A stretch of DNA of 15,375 nucleotides from assembly GCA_038225015.1 (NCBI GenBank), contig JBBRFB010000082.1, forward strand, positions 1 to 15,375. Direction: 5' to 3'. Shown here one piece after another: positions 7,307-14,055 of the stretch. This DNA comes from Schlegelella_A sp038225015 (GTDB lineage: Bacteria; Pseudomonadota; Gammaproteobacteria; Burkholderiales; Burkholderiaceae_C). Within the stretch, counting starts at the first letter, position 1, and each line of letters opens with the position of its first letter. The notes under the pieces are model-generated. The model was not told the DNA's origin. It worked only from the letters and a program-made list of their open reading frames with translations, and made no database searches. Position numbers and translations under genes: made by a program.

Positions 7307-8637
7307 CGAGACACTACTTCGGCACCGACGGCATCCGCGGCCGCGTCGGCACCGCCCCGATCACGCCCGACTTCATGCTCCGGCTTGGCCATGCGGTGGG
7401 GCAGGTGCTGCAATCGGGCGGTGCCCGGCCCACGGTCCTGATCGGCAAGGACACACGGGTCTCCGGCTACATGATCGAGTCGGCGCTCGAGGCGGGATTC
7501 GCCTCGGCCGGCGTCGACGTCGTGTTGACGGGGCCGCTGCCGACACCCGGCGTCGCCTACCTGACGCGGGCGCTCCGGCTCGACCTCGGCGTCGTCATCA
7601 GCGCGTCGCACAACCCGTACCAGGACAACGGCATCAAGTTCTTCTCGTCCCGCGGCGAGAAGCTGCCCGACGCCTGGGAGCAGGCGGTCGAGGCGGCGCT
7701 GGAGTGCGCGTCGAAGTGGGTCGGCTCGGAGGCGCTCGGCAAGGCGCGCCGGCTAGACGACGCCGGCGGCCGCTACGTCGAGTTCTGCAAGAGCACGGTG
7801 AGCGGCGAGCTGTCGCTGAAGGGCCTCAAGGTCGTCGTCGATGCCGCCCATGGCGCCGCCTACCACGTCGCACCCGACGTCTTCCACGAGCTGGGCGCCG
7901 AGGTGATCCCGATCGGCTGTGCCCCCGACGGCTTCAACATCAATGCCGGATTCGGCGCGACCGCGCCGCAGGCCCTCGTCGCTGAGGTGAAGGCCCATGG
8001 CGCCGACTTCGGCATTGCCCTCGACGGCGATGCCGATCGCGTGCAGATCGTCGATGCCGATGGTCGGCTCTACAACGGCGACGAACTGCTCTACGTGCTC
8101 GCGGCCGACCGGCTCGGGCAGGGCGGCGCGCTGCCCGGCGTCGTCGGCACGCTGATGACCAACCTCGCCGTCGAGATCGCGCTGCGCAACCTCGGCCTCG
8201 AGGTCGTCCGCGCCAAGGTCGGCGATCGCTATGTGCTCGAGGAGCTGCTCGCACGCGGCTGGACACTCGGCGGCGAAGGCTCCGGCCACCTGCTCGCGCT
8301 CGACAAGCACACGACGGGCGACGGCATCGTCAGCGCCCTTATGACACTGCAGGCCGTGGTCCGCTCGGGGCGATCGCTCGCCGAGTGCCTGGCGCCGGTC
8401 GAGCTGTTCCCGCAGACGCTGCTCAACGTGCCGCTCGGGTCGGGCGCTGAATGGCGCGCCGACAAGGGGTTCGAGGCGACCCGCATCGCTGTCGAGCGCG
8501 AGCTCGGTGGGGCCGGACGGGTGCTGATCCGACCTTCGGGCACCGAGCCGGTCGTCCGCGTGATGGTCGAGGCGAGGGACGCCGACCTGGCGCGGCGCTC
8601 CGCCGAGCGACTCGCCGCCGCCATCGGCGCCGCCTGA
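7303..8637 (+). CDS. glmM: Phosphoglucosamine mutase
   Basis: Interconverts glucosamine-6-phosphate and glucosamine-1-phosphate, the committed route to UDP-GlcNAc for peptidoglycan and lipopolysaccharide. At 444 residues it has the family length. The phosphoserine loop reads ISASHNPYQDNGIK with active-site S102. The Mg2+ loop DGDADR has D241, D243 and D245. The sugar-specificity loop is GEGSGH (E325 to H329). The phosphate-binding loop RPSGTEP begins at R410. These positions coincide with E. coli GlmM. The start ATG 7303 overlaps the folP stop by 4 nt and has only a weak GAG upstream, so coupling to folP translation is likely. It is followed by a GC-rich hairpin without a T tract and then the pstS promoter region. 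Confidence 0.97.
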   Translation: MTRHYFGTDGIRGRVGTAPITPDFMLRLGHAVGQVLQSGGARPTVLIGKDTRVSGYMIESALEAGFASAGVDVVLTGPLPTPGVAYLTRALRLDLGVVISASHNPYQDNGIKFFSSRGEKLPDAWEQAVEAALECASKWVGSEALGKARRLDDAGGRYVEFCKSTVSGELSLKGLKVVVDAAHGAAYHVAPDVFHELGAEVIPIGCAPDGFNINAGFGATAPQALVAEVKAHGADFGIALDGDADRVQIVDADGRLYNGDELLYVLAADRLGQGGALPGVVGTLMTNLAVEIALRNLGLEVVRAKVGDRYVLEELLARGWTLGGEGSGHLLALDKHTTGDGIVSALMTLQAVVRSGRSLAECLAPVELFPQTLLNVPLGSGAEWRADKGFEATRIAVERELGGAGRVLIRPSGTEPVVRVMVEARDADLARRSAERLAAAIGAA

Positions 8638-8651
8638 GCCGCCGCTCCAGA

Positions 8652-8670
8652 CCGGCCGCACGGCGGCCGG
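8652..8670 (+). terminator. GC-rich hairpin after glmM without a T tract
   Basis: CCGGCCG (8652-8658) pairs perfectly with CGGCCGG (8664-8670) around CACGG, 14 nt after the glmM stop. It is all-GC and stable but is followed by GCTGTCACG rather than T residues, so it is not a canonical intrinsic terminator. It may stabilise the glmM 3' end or assist Rho-dependent termination. It ends one base before the distal Pho half-site array. Confidence 0.4.
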
Positions 8671-8671
8671 G

Positions 8672-8700
8672 CTGTCACGAGACCGTCGCGAAGCGGTCGC
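8672..8700 (+). promoter_or_regulatory. Distal, degenerate PhoB half-site array upstream of pstS
   Basis: Three 7-bp half-sites are spaced exactly 11 bp apart: CTGTCAC (8672-8678), CCGTCGC (8683-8689) and CGGTCGC (8694-8700). The first is a near-consensus PhoB half-site and the other two match it at 5 of 7 positions. The 11-bp periodicity is what PhoB dimers need to bind one DNA face. It lies about 68 bp upstream of the proximal box and may be an auxiliary PhoB site. Part of it also forms an inverted repeat (GACCG at 8681-8685, CGGTC at 8694-8698). Confidence 0.5.
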
Positions 8701-8739
8701 CCCGAGGCCATGCAGAGGGGGTCGGGCGGCTTTCGCTGG

Positions 8740-8757
8740 CTGTCACAGCCCTGTCAC
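8740..8757 (+). promoter_or_regulatory. Proximal Pho box of the pst operon
   Basis: CTGTCAC (8740-8746), a 4-bp spacer AGCC, and a second CTGTCAC (8751-8757) give two identical half-sites 11 bp apart, the architecture of the PhoB-binding Pho box (consensus CTGTCAT). A weak third repeat, GGTTCAT, follows in register at 8762-8768. Phosphorylated PhoB bound here would replace the -35 contact and switch on the operon under phosphate limitation. Confidence 0.9.
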
Positions 8758-8767
8758 GGGGGGTTCA

Positions 8768-8780
8768 TACAGTGCGTCAT
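8768..8780 (+). promoter_or_regulatory. -10 element and predicted start of the PhoB-dependent pstS promoter
   Basis: TACAGT (8768-8773, 4 of 6 to TATAAT) begins 10 bp after the Pho box, the spacing typical of PhoB-activated promoters, which lack a true -35. Transcription would start near 8780, leaving a leader of about 33 nt that holds the pstS ribosome-binding site GGAG (8801-8804). No independent -35 is seen. Confidence 0.55.
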
Positions 8781-8812
8781 CCCTCCACCCCTCTCGATCT
8801 GGAGATGCAGCC

Positions 8813-9853
8813 GTGCACACCAAACTCGTTTCACTGTTCATCCTCCCGGCGGCCCTGGCCGTCGCCTCGCCCGCCGTCCTCGCCCAGGACGTGACCGGCG
8901 CCGGCGCCTCGTTCCCGGCTCCGGTCTACGCCAAGTGGGCCGACGCCTACAACAAGGCGACCGGCGTCCGCATCAACTACCAGTCGGTCGGATCCGGCGC
9001 CGGGATCAAGCAGATCAAGGCCAAGACCGTCGACTTCGGCGCTTCCGACGCGCCGCTGAAGGACGACGACCTCGCCTCGGCCGGCCTGATCCAGTTCCCG
9101 ACCGTCATCGGTGGCGTCGTTCCGGTGGTCAACATCGCCGGCGTCGCCCCCGGGAAGATGCGCCTGAACGGGCAGGTGCTCGGCGACATCTACCTCGGCA
9201 AGATCACGAAGTGGAACGACGCCGCCGTCACGGCACTCAACCCCGGCCTGGCGCTGCCCGACGCGGCCATCGCCGTCGTCCGCCGCGCCGACGGCTCGGG
9301 CACCAGTTTCAACTTCACCAACTACCTGTCGAAGGTCAACGCCGAGTGGAAAGCCAAGGTGGGCGAAGGCACGGCCGTGAACTGGCCGACCGGCGCCGGT
9401 GGCAAGGGCAACGAGGGCGTCTCCGCCTTCGTGCAGCGACTGCCGAACTCGATCGGCTATGTGGAGTACGCGTACGCCAAGCAGAACAAGATGGCCTACA
9501 CGATGCTGCAGAACGCGGCCGGCAATTTCGTCTCGCCGGACGACTCGAGCTTCAAGGCCGCCGCCGCCAACGCCGACTGGAACCACTCGTTCTACCAGGT
9601 GCTCACCGGCCAGCCGGGCAAGGATTCCTGGCCGATCACCGCCGCCACCTTCATCCTGATGCACAAGACGCAGGAAAAGCCGGCGAGCGCCACGGCGACG
9701 CTGAAGTTCTTCGACTGGGCCTACAGCCACGGCGACAAGATGGCCGACGACCTCGACTACGTGCCGATGCCGGACTCGGTCAAGCAACTCGTGCACAAGC
9801 TCTGGGCCGACCATCTGAAGGACGCGTCGGGCAAGGCCGTGGCCATGCAGTGA
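8813..9853 (+). CDS. pstS: Periplasmic phosphate-binding protein PstS
   Basis: High-affinity phosphate receptor that delivers phosphate to the PstCA channel. The 346-residue precursor has a signal peptide (basic MHTKLV, a hydrophobic core, probable cleavage after VLA at residue 24). All phosphate-contacting positions known from E. coli PstS are present with a constant offset of 23: S33 and F34 (GAGASFPAP), S61 (SVGSGAG), D79 (FGASDAP), R158, and S162-G163-T164 (RRADGSGTSFNFTNYL). Ser33 stands where E. coli has Thr10. The start is GTG 8813, with GGAG at 8801-8804 at 8-nt spacing; the nearby ATG at 8805 is out of frame. It is the first gene after the Pho box. A hairpin directly after the stop probably favours higher PstS output than the downstream transporter genes. 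Confidence 0.97.
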   Translation: MHTKLVSLFILPAALAVASPAVLAQDVTGAGASFPAPVYAKWADAYNKATGVRINYQSVGSGAGIKQIKAKTVDFGASDAPLKDDDLASAGLIQFPTVIGGVVPVVNIAGVAPGKMRLNGQVLGDIYLGKITKWNDAAVTALNPGLALPDAAIAVVRRADGSGTSFNFTNYLSKVNAEWKAKVGEGTAVNWPTGAGGKGNEGVSAFVQRLPNSIGYVEYAYAKQNKMAYTMLQNAAGNFVSPDDSSFKAAAANADWNHSFYQVLTGQPGKDSWPITAATFILMHKTQEKPASATATLKFFDWAYSHGDKMADDLDYVPMPDSVKQLVHKLWADHLKDASGKAVAMQ

Positions 9854-9868
9854 CCGGACCGCGTCCGG
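9854..9868 (+). repeat. Hairpin immediately after the pstS stop codon
   Basis: CCGGAC (9854-9859) pairs perfectly with GTCCGG (9863-9868) around a 3-nt loop CGC, starting at the base after the pstS TGA. There is no T tract, so it is not an intrinsic terminator. Its position between a binding-protein gene and its permease genes is where stabilising 3' hairpins of ABC importer operons commonly lie; the effect on mRNA stoichiometry is inference. Confidence 0.5.
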
Positions 9869-9896
9869 CCCGCGCGCACCCAAGCTGCTGACGACC

Positions 9897-10919
9897 ATGG
9901 CCGCTACACTGCCCGCGGACTCATTCGCCGAAGCGAGGGGCATGGAGCGAACCGCGCCGCACGGGCGCCCACCGAGAGCACGCCGTTCCGTCCCGTGGGC
10001 GGACATGGCCTTCGCCGGTCTCGCCCAGGCCGCGGCCTGGCTGACACTGGCCCTCCTCGCGGGCATCATCCTGTCGCTGATCGTCGGCGCGATGCCGGCA
10101 CTGCGCGAGTTCGGCCTGCCGTTCCTGTGGACCAGCGAATGGGATCCGGTGCAGGACCGCTACGGCGGCCTGGTGATGATCTACGGCACGATCGTCACCT
10201 CGATCATCGCCCTGGTGATCGCCGTGCCGGTGAGCTTCGGCATCGCCCTCTTCCTCACCGAGTTGTCGCCGGCGTGGCTGAAGCGGCCACTCGGCACGGC
10301 GATCGAGCTGCTCGCTGCCGTGCCGTCGATCGTCTACGGCATGTGGGGGCTGCTCGTCTTCAGCCCGATCCTCTCGCGCTTCGTCCAGGCGCCCCTGCAG
10401 TCGCTTCTCGGCGACGTACCCTACCTGCGGGCACTCGTCTCCGGGCCGCCGGTCGGCATCGGCCTGCTCTCGGCCGGGATCATCCTTGCGATCATGGTCA
10501 TCCCGTACATCGCCTCGGTCATGCGCGACGTCTTCGAGGTGACGCCGGCGCTGCTCAAGGAATCGGCATACGGCCTCGGCTCGACGACCTGGGAAGTGAT
10601 GTCGAAAGTCGTCCTGCCGTACACGAAGACGGGCGTCGTCGGCGCCATCATGCTGGGCCTCGGCCGCGCCCTCGGCGAGACGATGGCGGTCACGTTCGTG
10701 ATCGGCAACCAGAACCAGCTCAACTCGCCGTCGCTGTTCGAGGCCGCGAACAGCATCACGTCGGCGCTGGCCAACGAGTTCGCCGAGGCCGGCGAGGGCT
10801 TGCACCAGGCCTCGCTGATCTACCTCGGCCTGGTGCTCTTTGTCATCACCTTCATCGTCCTGGCGCTGTCGAAGCTGCTGCTGATCCGGCTTCGGCGCAG
10901 CGAGGGAACGACGGCGTGA
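9897..10919 (+). CDS. pstC: Phosphate ABC transporter permease PstC
   Basis: One of two inner-membrane subunits of the PstSCAB phosphate importer. The 340-residue product has about six membrane helices (near residues 42-66, 93-120, 132-156, 186-208, 246-270 and 306-330). The EAA-type loop that docks on PstB reads KESAYGLGSTTWEVMSKVVLP (221-241). The conserved GRALGETMAV follows, with R257 and E261, charged residues in a membrane segment characteristic of PstC/PstA. ATG 9897 is the outermost ATG but lacks a clear ribosome-binding site. In-frame ATG 9942 (MERTAPHGRPP) has GAGGGG at 9935-9940, too close to be ideal. Either leaves a basic, proline-rich cytoplasmic N-terminus before helix 1, so the first 15 residues are uncertain. 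The stop overlaps the pstA GTG (GTGA). Confidence 0.94.
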   Translation: MAATLPADSFAEARGMERTAPHGRPPRARRSVPWADMAFAGLAQAAAWLTLALLAGIILSLIVGAMPALREFGLPFLWTSEWDPVQDRYGGLVMIYGTIVTSIIALVIAVPVSFGIALFLTELSPAWLKRPLGTAIELLAAVPSIVYGMWGLLVFSPILSRFVQAPLQSLLGDVPYLRALVSGPPVGIGLLSAGIILAIMVIPYIASVMRDVFEVTPALLKESAYGLGSTTWEVMSKVVLPYTKTGVVGAIMLGLGRALGETMAVTFVIGNQNQLNSPSLFEAANSITSALANEFAEAGEGLHQASLIYLGLVLFVITFIVLALSKLLLIRLRRSEGTTA

Positions 10920-11779
10920 GCGCCGGCACGAGCCCGCAGCGCCTGCGCAAGGCAGCCGGACGTCGTCGCGTCAATGCCGTCGCCCTGACGCTGTCGCTGG
11001 CGGCGATGGCGTTCGGCCTGTTCTGGCTGATCTGGATCCTGATCGAGACCGTCCGGCTCGGCGCCAGCGGCCTGGCGCTCTCGCTGTTCACGGAGATGAC
11101 GCCGCCACCGCAGTCGGAGACCGGCGGCCTCGCCAACGCCATCTTCGGCTCGCTCACGATGGTCGGGCTCGCGACCCTCGCCGGCACGCCGATCGGCGTG
11201 CTCGCCGGCGTCTACCTCGCCGAATACGGCCGGAAGAGCCACCTCGGCGCCGTCACCCGCTTCATCAACGACATCCTGCTCGCCGCGCCTTCGATCGTGA
11301 TCGGCCTGTTCATCTACAGCGTCGTCGTTGCGCCGATGAGGTCGTTCTCCGGCTGGGCCGGTGTCCTCGCCCTGGCGCTGATCGTGATCCCGGTGGTGAT
11401 CCGCACGACCGAGAACATGCTGGCCCTCATCCCGAACTCGCTGCGCGAAGCCGCCTTCGCGCTCGGCACGCCGAAGTGGCGCGTGATCATGACCATCACG
11501 CTGAAGGCGGCGCGCGCCGGCGTCATCACCGGTGTGCTGCTGGCGATCGCGCGGATCGCCGGCGAGACGGCGCCGTTGCTCTTCACGGCGCTCTCGAATC
11601 AATTTTGGTCGAGCGACCTGAGCCGCCCGATGGCCAGCCTGCCGGTGACGATCTTCAAGTTCGCGCTGAGCCCCTACGAGAGCTGGCAGAAGCTGGCCTG
11701 GGCGGGCGTCTTCCTCATCACCGCCGGCGTGCTCGTTCTCAACATCCTCGCCCGCGTCTTCGCGCGGACAGTGAAATGA
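10916..11779 (+). CDS. pstA: Phosphate ABC transporter permease PstA
   Basis: Partner permease of PstC. From GTG 10916 it encodes 287 residues, the usual size, beginning MSAGTSPQRLRKAAGRRR. GAGGG at 10902-10906 is a well-placed ribosome-binding site with 9-nt spacing, and the start overlaps the pstC stop by 4 nt (GTGA). The frame stays open far upstream through pstC, but that part is out-of-frame pstC sequence. Helices are seen near residues 20-45, 76-102, 118-140, 147-165, 203-225 and 262-282. The EAA loop is NSLREAAFALGTPKWRVIM (about 174-192), followed by ARIAGETAPLLF with R213 and E217, matching the GRALGET motif of PstC. A FWSSDLSRPMASLPVTIF segment is typical of PstA. Confidence 0.96.
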   Translation: MSAGTSPQRLRKAAGRRRVNAVALTLSLAAMAFGLFWLIWILIETVRLGASGLALSLFTEMTPPPQSETGGLANAIFGSLTMVGLATLAGTPIGVLAGVYLAEYGRKSHLGAVTRFINDILLAAPSIVIGLFIYSVVVAPMRSFSGWAGVLALALIVIPVVIRTTENMLALIPNSLREAAFALGTPKWRVIMTITLKAARAGVITGVLLAIARIAGETAPLLFTALSNQFWSSDLSRPMASLPVTIFKFALSPYESWQKLAWAGVFLITAGVLVLNILARVFARTVK

Positions 11780-11796
11780 CCCCAGGAGCGCCTCGA

Positions 11797-12597
11797 GTGG
11801 ACATGCCTGTTCTGAAGCCGGCCGCCGTCGGCGTCGCCGCGGAGAAGCCGAAGCTCTCGGTCCGCCACCTCAATTTCTACTACGGCAGCTTCCTGGCCCT
11901 GAAGAACATCGCCCTCGACATTCCGGAGAAGCGAGTGACGGCCTTCATCGGTCCGTCGGGCTGCGGCAAGTCGACCCTGCTGCGCACCTTCAACCGCATG
12001 TTCGAGCTCTATCCAGAGCAGCGCGCCGAGGGGCAGATCCTGCTCGACGGCGAGGACATCCTCAGCTCGCGCGAGGACGTCTCGCTGATCCGGGCCAAGG
12101 TCGGCATGGTGTTCCAGAAGCCGACGCCATTTCCGATGTCGATCTACGACAACGTTGCCTTCGGCGTGAAGCTGTTCGAGTCGCTGCCGCGGATCGAGAT
12201 GGACGATCGGGTGGAATGGGCGCTGAAGAAGGCGGCGCTGTGGACGGAGGTCAAGGACAAGCTCGGGCAAAGCGGCGCCGGACTCTCCGGCGGCCAGCAG
12301 CAGCGGCTGTGCATCGCCCGTGGCATCGCGATCAAGCCGGAGGTGCTCCTTCTCGACGAACCATGCTCGGCGCTCGACCCCATCTCGACGGGCAAGATCG
12401 AGGAGCTCATCCACGAGCTGAAGAGCGACTACACGGTCGTCATCGTCACCCACAACATGCAGCAGGCGGCCCGGACCTCCGACTACACCGCCTACATGTA
12501 CCTGGGCGACCTGATCGAGTTCGGCCCCACCAACGACGTCTTCATGCGGCCGACGCAGCGGGCGACCGAGGACTACATTACCGGGAGATTCGGATGA
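11797..12597 (+). CDS. pstB: Phosphate ABC transporter ATP-binding protein PstB
   Basis: ATPase of the phosphate importer, and with PhoU part of the signal path to PhoR. The product is 266 residues: Walker A GPSGCGKS (52-59), Q-loop region MVFQKPTPFPMSIYDN, ABC signature LSGGQQQRL (from L163), Walker B LLLDEPCSALDP (D187, E188) and switch His H219 (VIVTHNMQQA). I choose GTG 11797 because AGGAG (11784-11788) is 8 nt upstream. ATG 11776 overlaps the pstA stop (ATGA) and would add seven residues, but has no ribosome-binding site. ATG 11803 would be too far from AGGAG at 14 nt. The extra N-terminal residues before KLSVRHLNFYYG are not conserved in the family, so the exact start does not affect function. 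The stop overlaps the phoU ATG. Confidence 0.96.
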   Translation: MDMPVLKPAAVGVAAEKPKLSVRHLNFYYGSFLALKNIALDIPEKRVTAFIGPSGCGKSTLLRTFNRMFELYPEQRAEGQILLDGEDILSSREDVSLIRAKVGMVFQKPTPFPMSIYDNVAFGVKLFESLPRIEMDDRVEWALKKAALWTEVKDKLGQSGAGLSGGQQQRLCIARGIAIKPEVLLLDEPCSALDPISTGKIEELIHELKSDYTVVIVTHNMQQAARTSDYTAYMYLGDLIEFGPTNDVFMRPTQRATEDYITGRFG

Positions 12598-13301
12598 CTG
12601 ATCGCCATCTCTCGACCCAGTTCGACGCCGAGCTGTCCGGCATCTCGACCCGCGTGCTCGAGATGGGCGGCATGGTCGAGTCGCAAGTCGCGCGCGCGGT
12701 CCAGGCGTTGACCGACTTCAGCCCGGAGCTCGCGTCCGACGTGCTGGCGATGGAGGAGCGGGTCAACGCCACCGAGGTCGAGATCGATCGCGACCTGTCG
12801 ACGATCATCGCCCGCCGGCAGCCGACGGCACGCGACCTTCGCCTCCTGATCGCCATCTCGAAGACCATTGCGAATCTGGAGCGTGTGGGAGACGAGGCGG
12901 CGCGCATCGCCCGCACGGTGCAGCGGCTGGTCAATTCCGGCGTCTCGAGCCGGATGCGTCTGCCGGTCTCCGACCTCGCCTATGAGTCCGAGCTCGCCGT
13001 CGGCCAGCTGCGCAAGGCGCTCGATGCCTTTGCCCGGCTCGACGTCGAGCGCGCGGTCGAGGTGCTGCGCAAGGACGATCTCATCGACCGGGAGTTCGAG
13101 GGCCTGGTGCGCAAGCTGATCACCTTCATGATGGAGGACGCGCGCACGATCTCCTCGAGCATCGACCTCATCTTCGTCGCCAAGGCGATCGAGCGGGTCG
13201 GCGACCACGCGAAGAACCTCGCCGAGCAGATCATCTACATCGTCAAGGGCACCGACGTGCGGCACAACTCCGTCGGCACCGTCGAGGACATGGTCCGTTG
13301 A
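12594..13301 (+). CDS. phoU: Phosphate signalling regulator PhoU
   Basis: PhoU links PstB to PhoR and holds the Pho regulon off when phosphate is plentiful. From ATG 12594 it encodes 235 residues, the family length, in two related three-helix bundles (about residues 1-115 and 120-220). Each carries the duplicated metal-site motif: NLERVGDEAARIA (E96, D100) and AIERVGDHAKNLAEQI (E200, D204). The start overlaps the pstB stop (ATGA, 12594-12597) and has GGGAG at 12583-12587, 6 nt upstream. The frame stays open upstream into pstB, but that part is a shadow. It is mostly helical with no membrane segment. Only 34 bp separate it from phoB, with no promoter or Pho box visible, so it is probably cotranscribed with phoBR. 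Confidence 0.96.
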   Translation: MTDRHLSTQFDAELSGISTRVLEMGGMVESQVARAVQALTDFSPELASDVLAMEERVNATEVEIDRDLSTIIARRQPTARDLRLLIAISKTIANLERVGDEAARIARTVQRLVNSGVSSRMRLPVSDLAYESELAVGQLRKALDAFARLDVERAVEVLRKDDLIDREFEGLVRKLITFMMEDARTISSSIDLIFVAKAIERVGDHAKNLAEQIIYIVKGTDVRHNSVGTVEDMVR

Positions 13302-13335
13302 CGGGCCCCGGGATGCCAAGCGCGAGCAACTGCCG

Positions 13336-14037
13336 ATGAGCATGGTCCTGGTCGTCGAGGACGAAGGCGCGATCGCCGATCTGATCGGCATCAATCTGCG
13401 TCATGCCGGCTTCGAAGTCACGCTCGCCGCCGACGGCGCCGAGGCGCAGGCGGCGATCGACGCCGTGCTTCCCGATCTCGTCGTCCTCGACTGGATGCTG
13501 CCCGACCAGAGCGGCCTGACCCTGGCCCGCGCCTGGCGCGGCGCCGCCCGCACGCGTGAGCTGCCCATCATCATGCTGACGGCGCGCGGCGAGGAAGTCG
13601 ACAAGGTGCTCGGGCTCGACGCCGGCGCCGACGACTACCTGACCAAGCCGTTCTCGACCATTGAGCTCCTCGCCCGCATCCGCGCCGTGCTGCGGCGCCG
13701 GGCGCCGGAGACACTCGATTCGGTGGTCGACGTCGGCCCGATGTCGATCAATCCGGCGACGCGACGCGTCTCGGGCAATGGCCGTGAGGTCAGGGTCGGC
13801 GCCACCGAGTTCCGCCTGCTCCACTTCCTGATGACCCACCCCGAGCGCGTACACAGCCGCTCGCAACTGCTCGATCGCGTCTGGGGCGACCACGTGTTCA
13901 TCGAGGAGCGCACGGTCGACGTGCACGTCAAGCGTCTGCGCGAGGCGCTCTCGCAGGTCGGCTGCCAGCGCATGGTCGAGACCGTCCGCGGCGCCGGCTA
14001 CCGGCTCACCCAGGCCGCTTCCGTTCCGGTCGCTTGA
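13336..14037 (+). CDS. phoB: Phosphate regulon response regulator PhoB
   Basis: OmpR/PhoB-family activator that binds Pho boxes when phosphorylated by PhoR. It has 233 residues. The receiver domain (about 3-120) has acidic pocket E8-D9, phosphoacceptor D52 (VVLDWMLPD), T82 (MLTARGEE) and K104 (LTKPFS). The winged-helix DNA-binding domain (about 130-230) shows GATEFRLLHFLMTHPERVHS, RTVDVHVKRLREAL and TVRGAGYRL, all close to E. coli PhoB. ATG 13336 (MSMVLVVEDE) is chosen for family fit. In-frame ATG 13342 would remove two residues. Neither has a strong ribosome-binding site, so coupling to phoU or an mRNA leader effect is possible. Its expected targets include the box at 8740-8757, making a positive feedback loop if phoB shares the pst transcript. 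Confidence 0.97.
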   Translation: MSMVLVVEDEGAIADLIGINLRHAGFEVTLAADGAEAQAAIDAVLPDLVVLDWMLPDQSGLTLARAWRGAARTRELPIIMLTARGEEVDKVLGLDAGADDYLTKPFSTIELLARIRAVLRRRAPETLDSVVDVGPMSINPATRRVSGNGREVRVGATEFRLLHFLMTHPERVHSRSQLLDRVWGDHVFIEERTVDVHVKRLREALSQVGCQRMVETVRGAGYRLTQAASVPVA

Positions 14038-14055
14038 GCGGCGACGCGCGCGGCG

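Noticed and set aside
9995..10915. A long N-terminal extension of pstA running back through pstC
   Set aside because: The extension is out-of-frame pstC sequence. The GTG at 10916 with its ribosome-binding site gives a product of normal PstA length.
13271..13301. CCGTC repeats near the end of phoU as a Pho box for phoB
   Set aside because: The repeats are about 9 bp apart rather than 11 and lack the CTGTCA core. They look like ordinary codons.
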